In this document: piece by piece, positions 29,903 through 42,735 of the stretch
How the letters are laid out: each line of letters opens with the position of its first letter
Numbering within the stretch: the first letter of the stretch is position 1
Notes under the pieces: model-generated
Told to the model about the DNA's origin: nothing
What the model saw: the letters and a program-made list of their open reading frames with translations, nothing else
Databases searched by the model: none
Position numbers and translations under genes: made by a program
Source: Monarcha castaneiventris obscurior
Taxonomy: Eukaryota > Chordata > Aves > Passeriformes > Monarchidae
NCBI GenBank assembly: GCA_026261815.1
Contig: JAMPIT010000510.1
Location: forward strand, 21,071,001 to 21,135,000
Length of the DNA stretch: 64,000 nt
Reading direction: 5' to 3'

Positions 29903-32900
29903 TGAACGGGTCCTACTGGTGCTTATTCCTTAAATCGTCTCTTATAAATAGAAAAGCTTGCCCAAATGGATTGAGCTAAAAGAACTGCCTTTTTTTTTCC
30001 CATGTTTAACAACTTAAAATTCAGTTTCCCTTTTCAAATTAGTTCGCTTCAATCTTTTAATGTTTTTAAAGGAAAACCAAAGGTTTTCAGTACTGTGAAG
30101 CCTTGGATATGAGATGTCAGAGACAAGGTTCATTTATTCTGTGCAAATGTTCTTATTGAAAGCATCTTTGTATTCATGGAAACATTTCAAGTAGTGCTTA
30201 TATTTATGAAAACTTCGATTTAGGGGCTAAATTTTAGTCAAAAGCTTGTTTAATAGAATTGGGGAAAGCTTATAGGCAAATAATAAACTATGCAAAACTA
30301 TAACTGCTGTGTCCTCGTTACAAAGACCACAGCTTAGCTAGAACTGAAATTAGTTTGCCTTGTTTTTTGGAAAGAGATGACATAATTTTGTAAATGACAT
30401 TCATTTGCAAAATGAATCAAGTTATTTGATTTAATAATTAAAACGTAACTGTATTTTGAAAATAATTTTCTGGAAGATGTCAAGCAGTGAAACTGGATTT
30501 TAAAGAGAGCTGGATACTGTTACGACCATTGCATTGCAGCGTGCTTACGTAGGAGTGTAGCTCTCATGCTGCAGAACATAGTCTTGAATTTAGGATGTAT
30601 CAGGAAGGGATTTTTATAATGTGCTGTTGCCTAGCTAGAAATACTCGAGGAACTTGAAGTCAGTGGTTTGATCAGTTGAGTATCAGGTGATCACTTTGTA
30701 CAGCAATTTCCACAATATTCATCAGTTTTATTAATATATGTGCATATATATTAGACTTTCCTTGTACAGTTGAGCAGCCATGAATGAGGTTAACAGATAA
30801 GAAAATTACAACGTTTATAATTAGGCAGGTAGTTATAGCAATTGCAGGAGATAGTGGGTGAGTAATATTTTGCTATTCAGTAAGTCATATAATGGTCAGC
30901 ATGGTTAGTATACCTGACTCCCTCAGGGTTTGATCATCTTCTTTGTATGATGTTAGAGAACAAATATTCTCTACTAACTTGTGCCACTTTTCCTGTGCTA
31001 TTTCTGAATTAGCTGTTGTCTGTTAGAATTTCAACATGCATTAGTCTACTGGAAGAGAGTTATCCCGTACGTCATGTTTTTATTAAAGGTTTTTACATGC
31101 TGTGGGAGATGACAATAATATTTGTTATTGTGCAAAGGAAATATAAATACCTCCAAAAAGAACTCTTCTAGTGTGTTCCTTATTGAGTATGGCTGGCAGT
31201 TGGTGGGGTTTTCCCTGAACTTTGAAGAAAATGTTTAATAGATTCATGGTTGCCTTCTAGGATTCTTTTCTCAATTTGAAAATTAGTTTTGGAAGTCCTG
31301 CTTCTAGCTTATTATGTGTCTTTGTATCTTTTACTATAGTCTGACTAGTAAATCAAGTTCTGTATCAAACGTTGTATGGCAAAACTATGCCTGCCTATAT
31401 CAGCAGCTGTGCAAGGGGTTGAATAGAAATGAAGTTCTCTGGGACTTCCATTCTGAGGTAGCTTAATTATTTTACCCTAGGGTGAAATTTTATTGGCCAG
31501 ATGTCTCTATATGATACATAAAATCCAAGTCTGCTCTGAGAATATGAGGTCAGAGATTCTCTCCACTGTCTTAGGCTGTGTTCAGTTCTTTCTGGATACT
31601 GTCCTGAGCCAAACGAGCTTTTGTGTTTCCTCATGTCCATGACTAAGGATGAGTCAGTTCCATCCAACACCTGAGCACTGCAAAATGTCTTACAAGATGC
31701 AGCTCTGCACCTCTCTATGCTTGTGCTGCACAGAAGTCGGGAGCAAGTTTAAGGCTTTAAGGGAGATGAAGTGACAGAAATAATCTCGTAGTCCTGCAGC
31801 AATGGGAAGAGCTCGGTTTGGTTTTCCCTGGTGAGTTTCCTTTACTAGCAGCCTTAAGGAACTTCCCCTCCAAAACTGTATAAAACTAGCCAAATTGTCT
31901 GGAAACCTAAGAGATACCAGTTTTGGTATCCTAGGGATACAGGGTAAGAGAGAAGAGATCTTTAATTACCTCTTTAGCTTTATCCAGAGAAAGAGAGGTT
32001 GTTTCGTGTATGTGCTGTGAGGCTTGGCTGTGCTGATCAGTTTGTGGTATGGAATGATGCTCATGAAAGAGACACTCCACAAGGGAATAAATCCTGCCAC
32101 TTGAGAGAATGGTAGTTAAATGCCCGGCACTTCTACAATGTTGCTTGTGCTGGTGGTATGTTCCTGATTGTTTCCCAGTGCTCTGGACTTTCTGTCAGTA
32201 GCTGTACTTTCTGCTTGGCTATGTGGTGTATGGGGAATATTCTTTTAGCATCATAATGAAACAGGGATTTGAACTTGAGCTACTTTCTAAATATCTTCAG
32301 AAGGATTGTACTGAGTAAATATTTACACACTTGAATGCAAAAGCACATCATGAACATGACTGTTATACCTTTGTTACTGTATCTGTTTTATTTCAATGAA
32401 GTTTTAATACCTGAGGAATAGATATAAATGGCTTTTGCAGCAGTGAGGTGCTGGGGCTATCATAACTTTTATTCCCTGATACTTTGCAAATACCAGAGAG
32501 AAAGAAGAGGCTGTGGTCTAGCTTGGCATGCAGAACATCTGGACACAACTTGCAGAGACATGCAAGTTAAGGCATTAAGATGTAACTTAGTTAAACAATG
32601 ATAAATGCTTGACAAGAGCATATTGCCATCTCTTTTCCTAGCATCCCAATGTTGGTATACTAAAACCCGCACACATTAGAAGTTCATCTTGATACCAGTC
32701 ACGTACACTTAAACCTGGAGGATCCGAAGTGTTGCATCTCTGAAAGATTAAATTTTATCAGCTTTTTTCAGGTTCTGGGTTAAAATACAGAATTTGGGGT
32801 TTTGTGGGAAGTATGCTCAGGTAATTGTTATTATGGGCTTTATTCCTGGGAAAGGGGATTAAGGCTTATGCTTACCTTTCTGCAATGGCTGATTCTTTGT

Positions 32901-33570
32901 GGAGAGATGGGGGCCCAGGAACTGTTTTCACCTGCTTTGATGACTAAAATGTGTGCCCATATTGAGACAGTTCCATGCAGCTAGAGGGGTGGTATAGCAG
33001 ATGGCAGGCCTTGTGGTTTAGTGGTTGCAGGGGAAATGGAGATTACAGCATATTTTCCCTCTCTCTTGAAAAGGCCCTCCTAGTATTTTCAAGAGGTGAA
33101 TTTTAAGTGATCAAAGTAATAAAGTTTAGTGAAGTCTGAAAAGATTTTGTCTTGGCTTAACAGCTGGAAACTATGTTCCTCTCCTTTCTCTGGCCTGGTC
33201 TCTCCTTTACCATTTATTAATCATTGTCCTCCTGCCATTCTCTTGATTTCTTCCCTTCGTTTTTGAAAACATGAAGCTAAGTGAAGAATAAATAAAAAGC
33301 AGAAAGAGAAAGCAGGTCCTGGAAATCTAAGTCCTTTTGGTGTGATTCCTAGCCTCATTCCTGAACACTTGTGTATCACTGCTGCCAAGGTGCTTCAAGG
33401 TCTAAAGTTGATGTTCCCTTACTTACAGACCCACTTATCAAGGGGGGTGCAGAATCTAGCCTTTCCATCCACAGAGCTGGTTGCTACATTAGTTGCTGTT
33501 TCTTCCCCACTCTTGACTATCCATGCTGGGTCTGTCCTAAGAGTGGCAGGGGAATCTACATGGAAAGTTA

Positions 33571-33616
33571 CCAAGATGGCTGCAGGGATGAAATTGCAAT
33601 ATAGCGCCCTCTCTTT
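33571..33616 (-). promoter_or_regulatory. Candidate YY1-like and CTCF-like site pair
   Basis: CCAAGATGGCTGC at 33571-33583 is a near-perfect YY1 core (CAAGATGGCNGC). About 20 bases on, the minus strand reads AGAGAGGGCGCTA (rc of about 33601-33613), which resembles the 3' half of the CTCF consensus (AGGGGGCGCTA). The surrounding 500 bp is more GC-rich than the intron average. Single motif matches are common by chance, so this is only a lead. Confidence 0.25.
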
Positions 33617-36600
33617 GGTGTCCATTCCTGTATTTCCCATGTCTGGATGCACTAGCAGTGTGCACTAAATCCATTTCTCAGGAAAGCCAACCATTCATCA
33701 CCATCCTGAGGCAGAAGATCAGTGACAGGGCTTCAGCTTTTAAAGATCTGACAGACAAGTACCTGGGTATCCTTACAATTACTTATGTAGCTGGCTTCAA
33801 ACTGAGTAGTGAAACAAAAGATCTGTTTCACATCTGTTGAGCAGATATATTTAACTGGAGATGATATAAAGTTGTCCTGTTGACATCAGAGCTTTGAAAT
33901 ATAGCTGATTTCAAATGTAAAAGAATACAGGAATGTCGCTTTCATGTCATGCTCGAAGAAGTAGAAACACAGCAAGATCAAAGGTGGTATCAGAAATATC
34001 AGGTAAGAGTTCAAGACCTTTGGGAATGGTTCTGTGGAAACTGTAGCATGGAAGATACCTTTCAGGCCAACTCAGTGTGCAGGAAAAATGTGCTCAGTAC
34101 TTCACTGGAGCATGTTGGTTTTTTGAAATGTACTTAATATGAAGCACTTCTGTATTATATAGCACTGATTGAGTCAAGGGTGGGGATAGATGGCCCCAGT
34201 GTCAAGGTCTGGCAGTGTAGGGCCATGACAGAGAAATGAATGGCAAGTGGAAAAGGGAGAGTATAATGTACATTCCCTGGTCGCTGCATTATTTTAATTT
34301 CTGCTTTAAGAATCCAGAGATAAATTGTAAGCCTAGATTAGAAAGCTGTTTCTTTGTAGATGCTGAAAGGGAAGTCTAATATGTGAGCAGTGTTAAACAA
34401 ACAAGATAAACATACTAAAGAACAGAACACCAAGATCATAATTTTTCTTCTAGAGCTGAGTTTTCAAGTGTCAAAAGCTCTGAGTAAACACAATATCTAG
34501 ATAAACATGCTTTTTAATGAGAGGCGATTTTGTGAGTCAGCAAGGTCTGGCAATGAGAGCTGTTAAGTGCTCCACACACTCTTAGTGGTCACCACTTCAG
34601 GCAAGCTGATAGCACAGGCTGCAAAAGCACACATGAAATTTGCTGCATGAGACCTTGCATTTGTTTTTCCTGTTTTCTTGCTTTCCCATCAAACACAACA
34701 AGTATTTCAAAAAATATGGAAAGCAGACATGGGAATTTTAACTCTCTTCTCCAAATGGTAGGCAGAAATGAGTGTATCTGATATGGTACTAAAAAATACA
34801 CAGCTCTAATGCTTCTGTGTGCTTATCCCTGATTTATGTGATCTGACTTTTACCTACATCTCTGTGCTTTCTGTTTCCAATTGACTTTGCCACTCGTACA
34901 TTACAGCCAGGCAATAGAAAACCTTAAGCATGGGGATTTTTGCAGTAAGCTGAGGACTGAAATGCTATAACTGTTGTCATATAAAGCAACTTTCTTAAAA
35001 GATAAGAGCAGCCTTTCCCCCCAGTGTTAAATGAAGGATAAGAACATCTGGTTGCAAAACTTTGTAACAAGGATAACAAGAATACAGGCAGCTAGCTGTC
35101 TTGTCTTCCTATTCAAATTATTCAGTTGCCTGTTCAAATACTTCAAATGCCAGTAGGCATTTAATAATCATTACTTCTGTGCATGTACTCAGTTGGTGTG
35201 GTAAGCTTAGCACAGTGCTCTTATCACGGTGAAGCAAAGGAGGACTGTGTTTGTATGTGTGACTTCTATTTTATATCATTTGGGAATCTAGATCTGGATT
35301 CTCAAAATGCACACATATCCTGAATAAGTAACTTACTCTCTGTAGACAGGTGCTTTCAGGTAGACAAAAGGTGGGATTCAGTGTCCTTAAGACTGGTATC
35401 AGGCTTAAATTAGGTGCCTAAGAGAAATGTATGTGGTGTCCCTATAGATACCCTTTGTGGATGCTCTGGGCTCATGGAGAGCAGTATGGGGCTGGTAGCT
35501 ATGTCATAGAGCCTGTGACATCACCTGTCTAAAGCAGCTGTACTGAGAGGTCTGTGTTGAGGTAACTGAATCCTATCCAGAAAGAGAAAGAATCTTTATT
35601 GTCCTATTCTGTTCTTACTTGTTTTTGAAACATGTAAAAGAAAAGAAATCCAAGCCTCTCACCTCAGGTAATGTTAATCAGTTCAAAAAGTGAAGACTAT
35701 TTATGGAGGGTATAGTACAGAACTTGGAAGACATGAAAAGCGTAGGAATGGATTCAGTGTGAGGAACAAAGCTTGTGAAACTCAGCACTGTCTTTCAATA
35801 ATTTGTAGAAAAACAGGTCTTACATATGTGCTTATTTTTCTCTTGCACTGTTTATGAGCCTTGTACACAGGTTTAACATGGAGAAGACCTAGGGCAGCAC
35901 AGAACACTATCCCCTTCCTGCCCACCAAAAAAGCTGATTACAGGCTCCAATTCAAGAAAAAATTCTTTAGTAGCAATAGTTACAGGAAAAGATTCTACAA
36001 GCAGCCTGCCAAAGTTCTTGGAATATCATAAAATACAATTCGCCAACCTAATCCAAAATTGTCCAGATAGTGCTTTGCTTTTTGTTCCTAAAAATATACC
36101 CAAATTCTTTACAGTACCTGGTTTATATGCTGCTACTGACAATTTATTCTCTATTTCAACCCCCCTCCTGTGTGAAGAAATTCAGCATTGTGTATAGGCT
36201 GATCTCATCAACTTTAATCCATGATTGACTTCTTGTTTTTTGGCTTCCTAATTGAGCATGTTAATCCCAAGGGTTTCCAAGGAATCAGTCACGAAGATAA
36301 ATCCATGCTAATTTTCCTTTCTTTTTGTAGTGCTATGCACTGCACAGTGAATCATGTGAGAGCAGTCCATCTTCCCTGAAAACCAAATTGACCCAGCTAT
36401 TTAACGGCTGGGTTTGATTTTTTTCCAAGCACGATGGAAACTATCAGCATTGCTCTGAATATATGAGCAGTGCCTTGATTACACCCTACAGCCAACACAA
36501 CCTGTAATTTTTTAACATTCCAGATATTATAAATGATAAATCAGGTTCCTTTGTGTGGTGTCAAAATCTCTAGATGAAGCACCCATCAGGTTCAGTACAC

Positions 36601-37760
36601 ACTGCAGTAGATCACCTCAAGAAGAGATCTACTCTGATATTTTATTGGACACAGAGTATGTTGAGTGCCTGGATCACTTTTGTTGTGTACATTTACATAA
36701 GAGGAATATGAAAGGCACAGTGATATTTTTTTCTTGGTAAAACGTATGCTTAATTTGGTGTAAAAAATCTGAAATTCATATTTGATGGTCTTAAAGCAAT
36801 GATAATGCTGTTCTCTAAATAGGAGGCCATTCAATGTGAAACATTTAGTCATCTGCAGAGCAGTGTGTTCTTTAAAGCCAGAATCATGTTATCACTAAAT
36901 GTTTTTTTCAGTTTAACTACGTCACTAATAAAAATACAAGTTCATTTTTAGAAGAGCGCCTAATGTGAAGAAGCTTTTACTAGGGGAGATAAACCTATAT
37001 TATGAAACTTAGGAAAATCTAGTCTAGGTTTTTTTCATCACAAAACCAGCTTCGAAATTCAAGAGTTCATTGTTGTTAATTTCAGCCCAACTCTCCTTCC
37101 AAAAGCTGAAAGTTGTCACATAAAATATAACTCCTCTTATGCCTTTGAGTACTGACTTGAAAAACTGACTGTTCTGACTCAGTATTGGATAACTTGTTGT
37201 TTTAATAAAAAAAAAAGTAAAAAATACTTTCATCTAGGTTAAATCAGTGCACATGACATTACTTGTTGGTACAGAGAAGGCTAAATTTCAGATTTGTATT
37301 GATGTTGAAAGTGCAAATAAACCTTATAATGGAATTACTTGTGCTTAGCACTAGAATGCTGAGTTTAGCAATGCTGTGCGGCACTGGAGGGGTGATTTTG
37401 AGAGAGTTTTTTAAAAATCCAACACTGCAGATACATCGATGCATATGTGGTAGTACATCTATCTATTCACAAATACATCCTTTGGGCCTGTGCTGATTTT
37501 CTTTATATCTGGCCTACACCCCCATAAATGGACATCCTTTAGTAGAAACATTCCTCATCTGCATGGGAATAACTGAGAGCAAAGGAAGGTCCTACACATA
37601 TTGTGTATGTGGAGCAGGGTTTTTTGTCTGTTTTGCTTTTTGCTGGGTAAGCCATGGGGCTGTCATGTTGAAGATGTGAGATTTCTCCATTTTTACCTGT
37701 ACCTCATTGCTCTAAATAGCAATCTTCAAAACACATTTCTACAGCAATTTACTTGCTTTT

Positions 37761-38050
37761 CATAGAATCACAGAATATCTTGAGTTGGAAGGAACAAACC
37801 CACAAGGATCATCAAAGTCTTAACTCCTGGCCCTGCACAGGATATCCCGAAGAGACATAAATGCCTGGGAGCATTGTCCAAACACTTCTTGAACTCTGTC
37901 AGGCTTGGTGTTGTGACCACTTGGGGAGGCTGTTCCAGTGCCCAGCCACCAATTCTTCTGGGTGAAGAACTTTTTCCGACCTACACATCCCCTTACACAG
38001 CTTCATGTCATTCCCTTGGGTCCTGTCGCTGGTCACCAGAGAGATCAGTG
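37761..38050 (-). mobile_element. CR1 LINE 3'-end fragment (antisense), relatively young
   Basis: The left end reads CATAGAAT CACAGAAT, two units of the 8-bp terminal repeat of CR1 on the opposite strand, so the element's 3' terminus is intact and defines the border. Typical antisense words follow: 'gagttggaaggaac', 'actcctggccctgcacagga', 'gaggctgttccagtgcccag' and 'ctggtcaccagagag'. The copy is cut at about 38050, which is its 5' truncation. It is less diverged than the copies near 10.6 and 62.0 kb. It has no coding capacity beyond a broken tail of ORF2. Confidence 0.93.
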
Positions 38051-41000
38051 TTTTTAAGAATGGTAATACACAATGCTTACAAAGGGGACTGAGGAGGACT
38101 TGCCCCGGTGACAAATTGAAGCAATGAGTCTAATTCTCCTATTTATCTTTGAGGCACTGGCGCTAAAATGGCTGCGTGTGTGTGTGTTCTGTGACTTAAT
38201 GCAGCTTGGAAGACTTAGCTCTTCCAGGGGGGAGAAAAGCAGAATTACTTCTACTCAATTAGCTGTATCTACTGCAGTTAAACTCAGATGTTACCCTTGT
38301 ATTTAAAAACGCTGCTCAGCGTAGGTGTGAAAAGGGGGTTGCTGCAGTTCTTTTTGCACAGCTCTTTGTAAAACATTTTTCAGAGTGACAGAGGGCTTGG
38401 AAATACTGCAGACAAGGTAAAATACGGATTCACAAGTCACGCTTTTGTGCAATTTTATAATGTGGAATTCAGCTTGGAGCCCACTTCTGGAAATGTGCAG
38501 TGGCTTGCCTGTGAGCAGTCTCACTGAAGTGAATAGTAATTGCATTGTCTACTTTCCGGGCGGTTGTTTGGAAACAAGTTTATTTGTTCCAAGCCACGTG
38601 CTAGGATATTGTTGTGTGAGCACAACAAGTGTGCTGGGCTGCACTTCCCTTGCCTGAACTGAAGTCTGCCTGGCTGCCAGCTGCTTGCCAGCAGTAAGGT
38701 CAGGCTGCACAGCTTAGTATTTTTTGAGACTTGATCATAACGCTGAAACATTCTGTTCTGTGTTCAGTTTTATCATCTTGAAGCATTTTACTCATACTTT
38801 GCCTCTTCGTTCTTGGCAAGTTGAGCAAAAAAGCTAATTTTACCTGAACTCCTGTCCAACAGCAGTCTCATTGGCAACTTCTCCTTTTTAATTGTTGATA
38901 AGGGCATTTTTCTGGCATCTTTGGAGGCACCACTGGAGTATGTTTCTAAAGGTCAAATTTTCTAGGGAGTCCTTTTAGTACAGATGCATGTAATCAATGA
39001 ATTAATAACTCCTGGTGTCTTAATACCCCTTCATAGACATCTCCAAAATCCTTCTGAATGCTAGCTCAGGAATGTAGGGTCACCAAATTTTTGGAATATA
39101 GAATTTCTTTCCAGTATCTGTATCATGAACTGAGCTGGTCCTGATTATTTTGAGGTTTCTCGGGTTTATATGCTCATGACCCAAAGAAGCTAGGGCAGAG
39201 AACAAATTTAACTGAATACAGATTCCATTTTTAAATGCTGCTAGAAAATAATTTTGCCATTTTACTTGGATGAGCAGTAATGATAAAAATACCTCTATCC
39301 AGTTTCACTAATTAACCACTAGAGATTGTTTTATCTTGGGATGCATAAAAGGCATCTGTAACCTAGTTTAAACACTTTTGAAGGATTTAAAATAAAATGT
39401 ATCTTAGTTTGTCGAAGAAAAAATCTTTAGGTTTGGAGTGTTTGTTTGCCCAAGTTCATGGTCTTGAACCAAATTTTTTTACTATAGCAGGGTCAGAGGT
39501 AAAAGCTGTATCATATCTTCCATGATCAGTATGCAGAGTAAATCAGGATCAGCATAGGTGGTGCTTTCAAATGTGCTTTTACAGCCTCTTCTACTGTAAA
39601 ACCAATCCCGTGGTTTGACTGTATTTGACCCAAGTGGTCTCTGCCCTGTGAGGAGATAGAGCTGTGTGGCTAGGGACATTAAAAAAGGCGTTGTCACTCA
39701 GTGCCCCTGGGAGTCTCCCTTCCGATGGGGGAATCCTGTGTCACTTGGTTGAATAGGCATTAGGAGGCATTGGCCTGTGTGACAGCCCACAGCAGGTGTA
39801 ACAGCTTTGAGTAACCTGTCCAAAACAGGTTCTCTTTTAATTCTGCACTGAGATGTGGAGTCACTGGAGATTGCTATGACTGTTGATATGCTTGTGGTTA
39901 TTTCTGTGCTCTAGAGAGCGTGTAATTGCTTTTTGTAACTCCGTACAGCTCCTCTATCTCTTTTCAACAAAACCATTTAGAACATGTTAAAATGCATTAG
40001 AAATAGCAAATTGCACTATTTATTGATAATATTACTTCTGAGTAATATTATCTTTTCTTTACTGAGATGTCAAAAATCAGTCAGTTGTAGCTCCTGCCCC
40101 TGATACTCCACTGACAATTCATAATGTTGCCTTGTTACTTCTCCTCTCTCTCACTATTTTGAACTTGATTCCTTCTGTGAGCCATTGCAATTTGAGTGTA
40201 ACTGCTGTGAAGTAGGGGTGAAGGGGTTTTTTGGTATTTCCAAGCCAGGATTCACAGCCCAGTGTGATGAGCTCTGTGTCAGACAAGGGAGAGGAGATTC
40301 AGGACTAATACTTAAAGACTGAGACATCTTCTTAACAAATGTTTGTGGGTATACTTAAATGTGGAATATAAATGGCAATAATCATGGACTTAAGTTAAAA
40401 CCCCAGAAGTATACCCCAAAAAGCAGAGGGGCCCATTCTATGGAAAAACAAGAGCTAAGTGTTCTTTGGGTGTATGTTACAATCTGTTTCTGTTCCATCA
40501 AGACAAAGACATGAAGAACCACTGGTGGCTTCGTGCTTTCAGAAGAGTGAAGAAGGTCAAAACTTGGTCTGCCAGCTTTCAAACATGACAAAATGTTATT
40601 GCTTTCTTTCTTCTTGCTGGATTTCTTTCCTGAATTGCTTTTGCATTAATGCATTTGGAAAGTGAGGAGATGGAATATATTAGCCTTAGCTGTATCTAGC
40701 TTCTGCAGGGATTCAGTAAAAGTATATATATGCGGATGAACTGCATAAATACTTATAGGTTAGAAAAAAAATCCAAAACTGTGTTTTCTCATCCAACCCC
40801 AAATAATGCTATCTTTGTTAGTAGATGACAATGCAGATTGATTTTATTAATGGTAATTGACTAAAATACATTGATAGCTCAGTAGCAGCAGAAGCTTAAA
40901 CCTTCAGTAGCCAGTAACACCTGAACCTCTCAGCATTATTTGTGATGATGGTTCCTGTCAAGTTCGATTTTGGTAGAAGAGTGAGTCTCCCTTTTCGTTT

Positions 41001-42706
41001 TGCTAAGAGTGTCTTGACCTTTTCTCCCTTTTGTTGCCAAGGAGTGACAGGTGTCTGGAGCAGCTAAGCAATGTGACACTCAGCCTGTGCTTTGTGTCAG
41101 CTCATATCCATTAGCCTTAAAAATGACATCTGGATTTGTACTACTCAGAACTGTGTTTATGCCCATTAATATATCCTGATTAATGGACAGTATAGGGATA
41201 GACTGTTGAGTTGCTCTACTTTCCCCTGTTTTTCTTTTGTTGAATATGCAACTGCATGATATCTAGGAAATTTCAGGCTGTGACTTCTATAGTGGCGTTA
41301 CTGGTCCTTGTTTGCCTGCTGCAGTCTGTGTTGGTGGTACCATGCTGTGTTCTTGCAGTGGGTCCAGCAGCTTTCTCCACTGGGAGCTTCGTGCAGTGCT
41401 CACATCCAAGGTGCCACTCTCTTCAGAAAGTCCTAGTCCCTCCTGCTGTGTCGTGGATGTTGCTGTACCTGTCACTGGCTGTGCTTTCACCATCACTTGA
41501 ATCCACAGCTGGGCTATGCTTTAATCCGACATTAACGTGCACTGCCATTAAAAAGGGCAGTTTGGTCTTCATGTCTCCCCAGGGCTGTGTTCTTTCCTCT
41601 TTCCTCTGCCAAGGCATTAGTGTTTGCACAGCTGCAGCGTGGACTATTTAAGGTTAGAATTCAGCCAGATGACCTTCCTGATGTACACAGGAGTCTTTGG
41701 ACAAGAGAAAGGACCAGCTCTTTTGACAGAGGTATAGACTTTTGTCAGACTTTACATGTTATTTTAGTAAGCTAAGATGGGAGCTTTTGCTTATGTGTAT
41801 CTGCAGAAAAGACAAAAAATTTGGAGAGGTGGAGCAAATGAAGGGCATGGATTAGTGTTCATGATATCCCTAGTAATCTCCATGGCATAACTGCTTGGGG
41901 ACTTAAAATGAACCAATTTTTCCCTTTTGGACTGTCTGGGTATCTGTTACTCAAAGACATTCCAAACACAGCCCTGAGGAAGAAGAAGGAAGGAATTTGA
42001 AGAGTGGTGGTTGATCCCAAAGACGTTTCAAACAAAGAAATCTTTCCCTATATTAGTCAGATGTTGTTCGTGTACGTAAAGAAGCTGGGATCTCTCAAAA
42101 ACTGAGAATGTATCAGAGACTGTCATTTTAGCAAAATGCATGCACAATTACTGGATTTTATGGTGTGTGATTTGTGGGGTGTATGTATGTGAAAATCTTT
42201 AAGAATGTGTGTTAGGCCATCTGGGCAACAAGGAGGAGCTGGTTTGTGCTAAAATACAAGCTATTTATGCAATGGAGGAGTGATAAAATGATAGCAGGGA
42301 AAGTTCTGGCAGACTTTACTTCTCTGGAAGCAGTTACTGCTACTTTTTAAGCAGCTCCTGATTTATGCTGAGTTGAAATGAGAAGGTGGGAGCAGTAAAT
42401 CTAGGTGAAGAAGCAGGAATGTTACCTAAAACCAGGATAGTGCTTCAAGGGATATGAGACGTGAGTGTTGCCATTCTCTTCAAGTGGACTGACACTGCTG
42501 AGAAAGCATTGTAGGGAAGGCATTAGAGTGGAACATTTTAAAATGTGGATTAGGATTGGAAACAGTTATGTATTTGGCTTTTGGGAATGTAAAAAGTTAC
42601 AAGTAAGCCTGGCAAACCTTCTTTTCTTGGACTTGGTGAAGGAAGGGGAGCATGTGTTGGTGGTCTGTGAAGGGTCTCAGTGGGGTTTGTAAAGCCCAGT
42701 TTGGCT

Positions 42707-42735
42707 GGGAGGAGGGGAGGGGGCATTTGGATGGG
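42707..42735 (+). other. Potential G-quadruplex run
   Basis: Four G runs (GGG, GGGG, GGGGG, GGG) lie within 29 bases on the sense strand, with loops of 4, 1 and 9. This meets a loose quadruplex pattern and would also exist in the ATP8A2 primary transcript. The function is unknown. Confidence 0.4.

Noticed and set aside
41256..41651. 131-codon + strand open frame with hydrophobic stretches
   Set aside because: No recognised family, no splice-linked neighbours, and the composition fits a stop-poor patch of intron.
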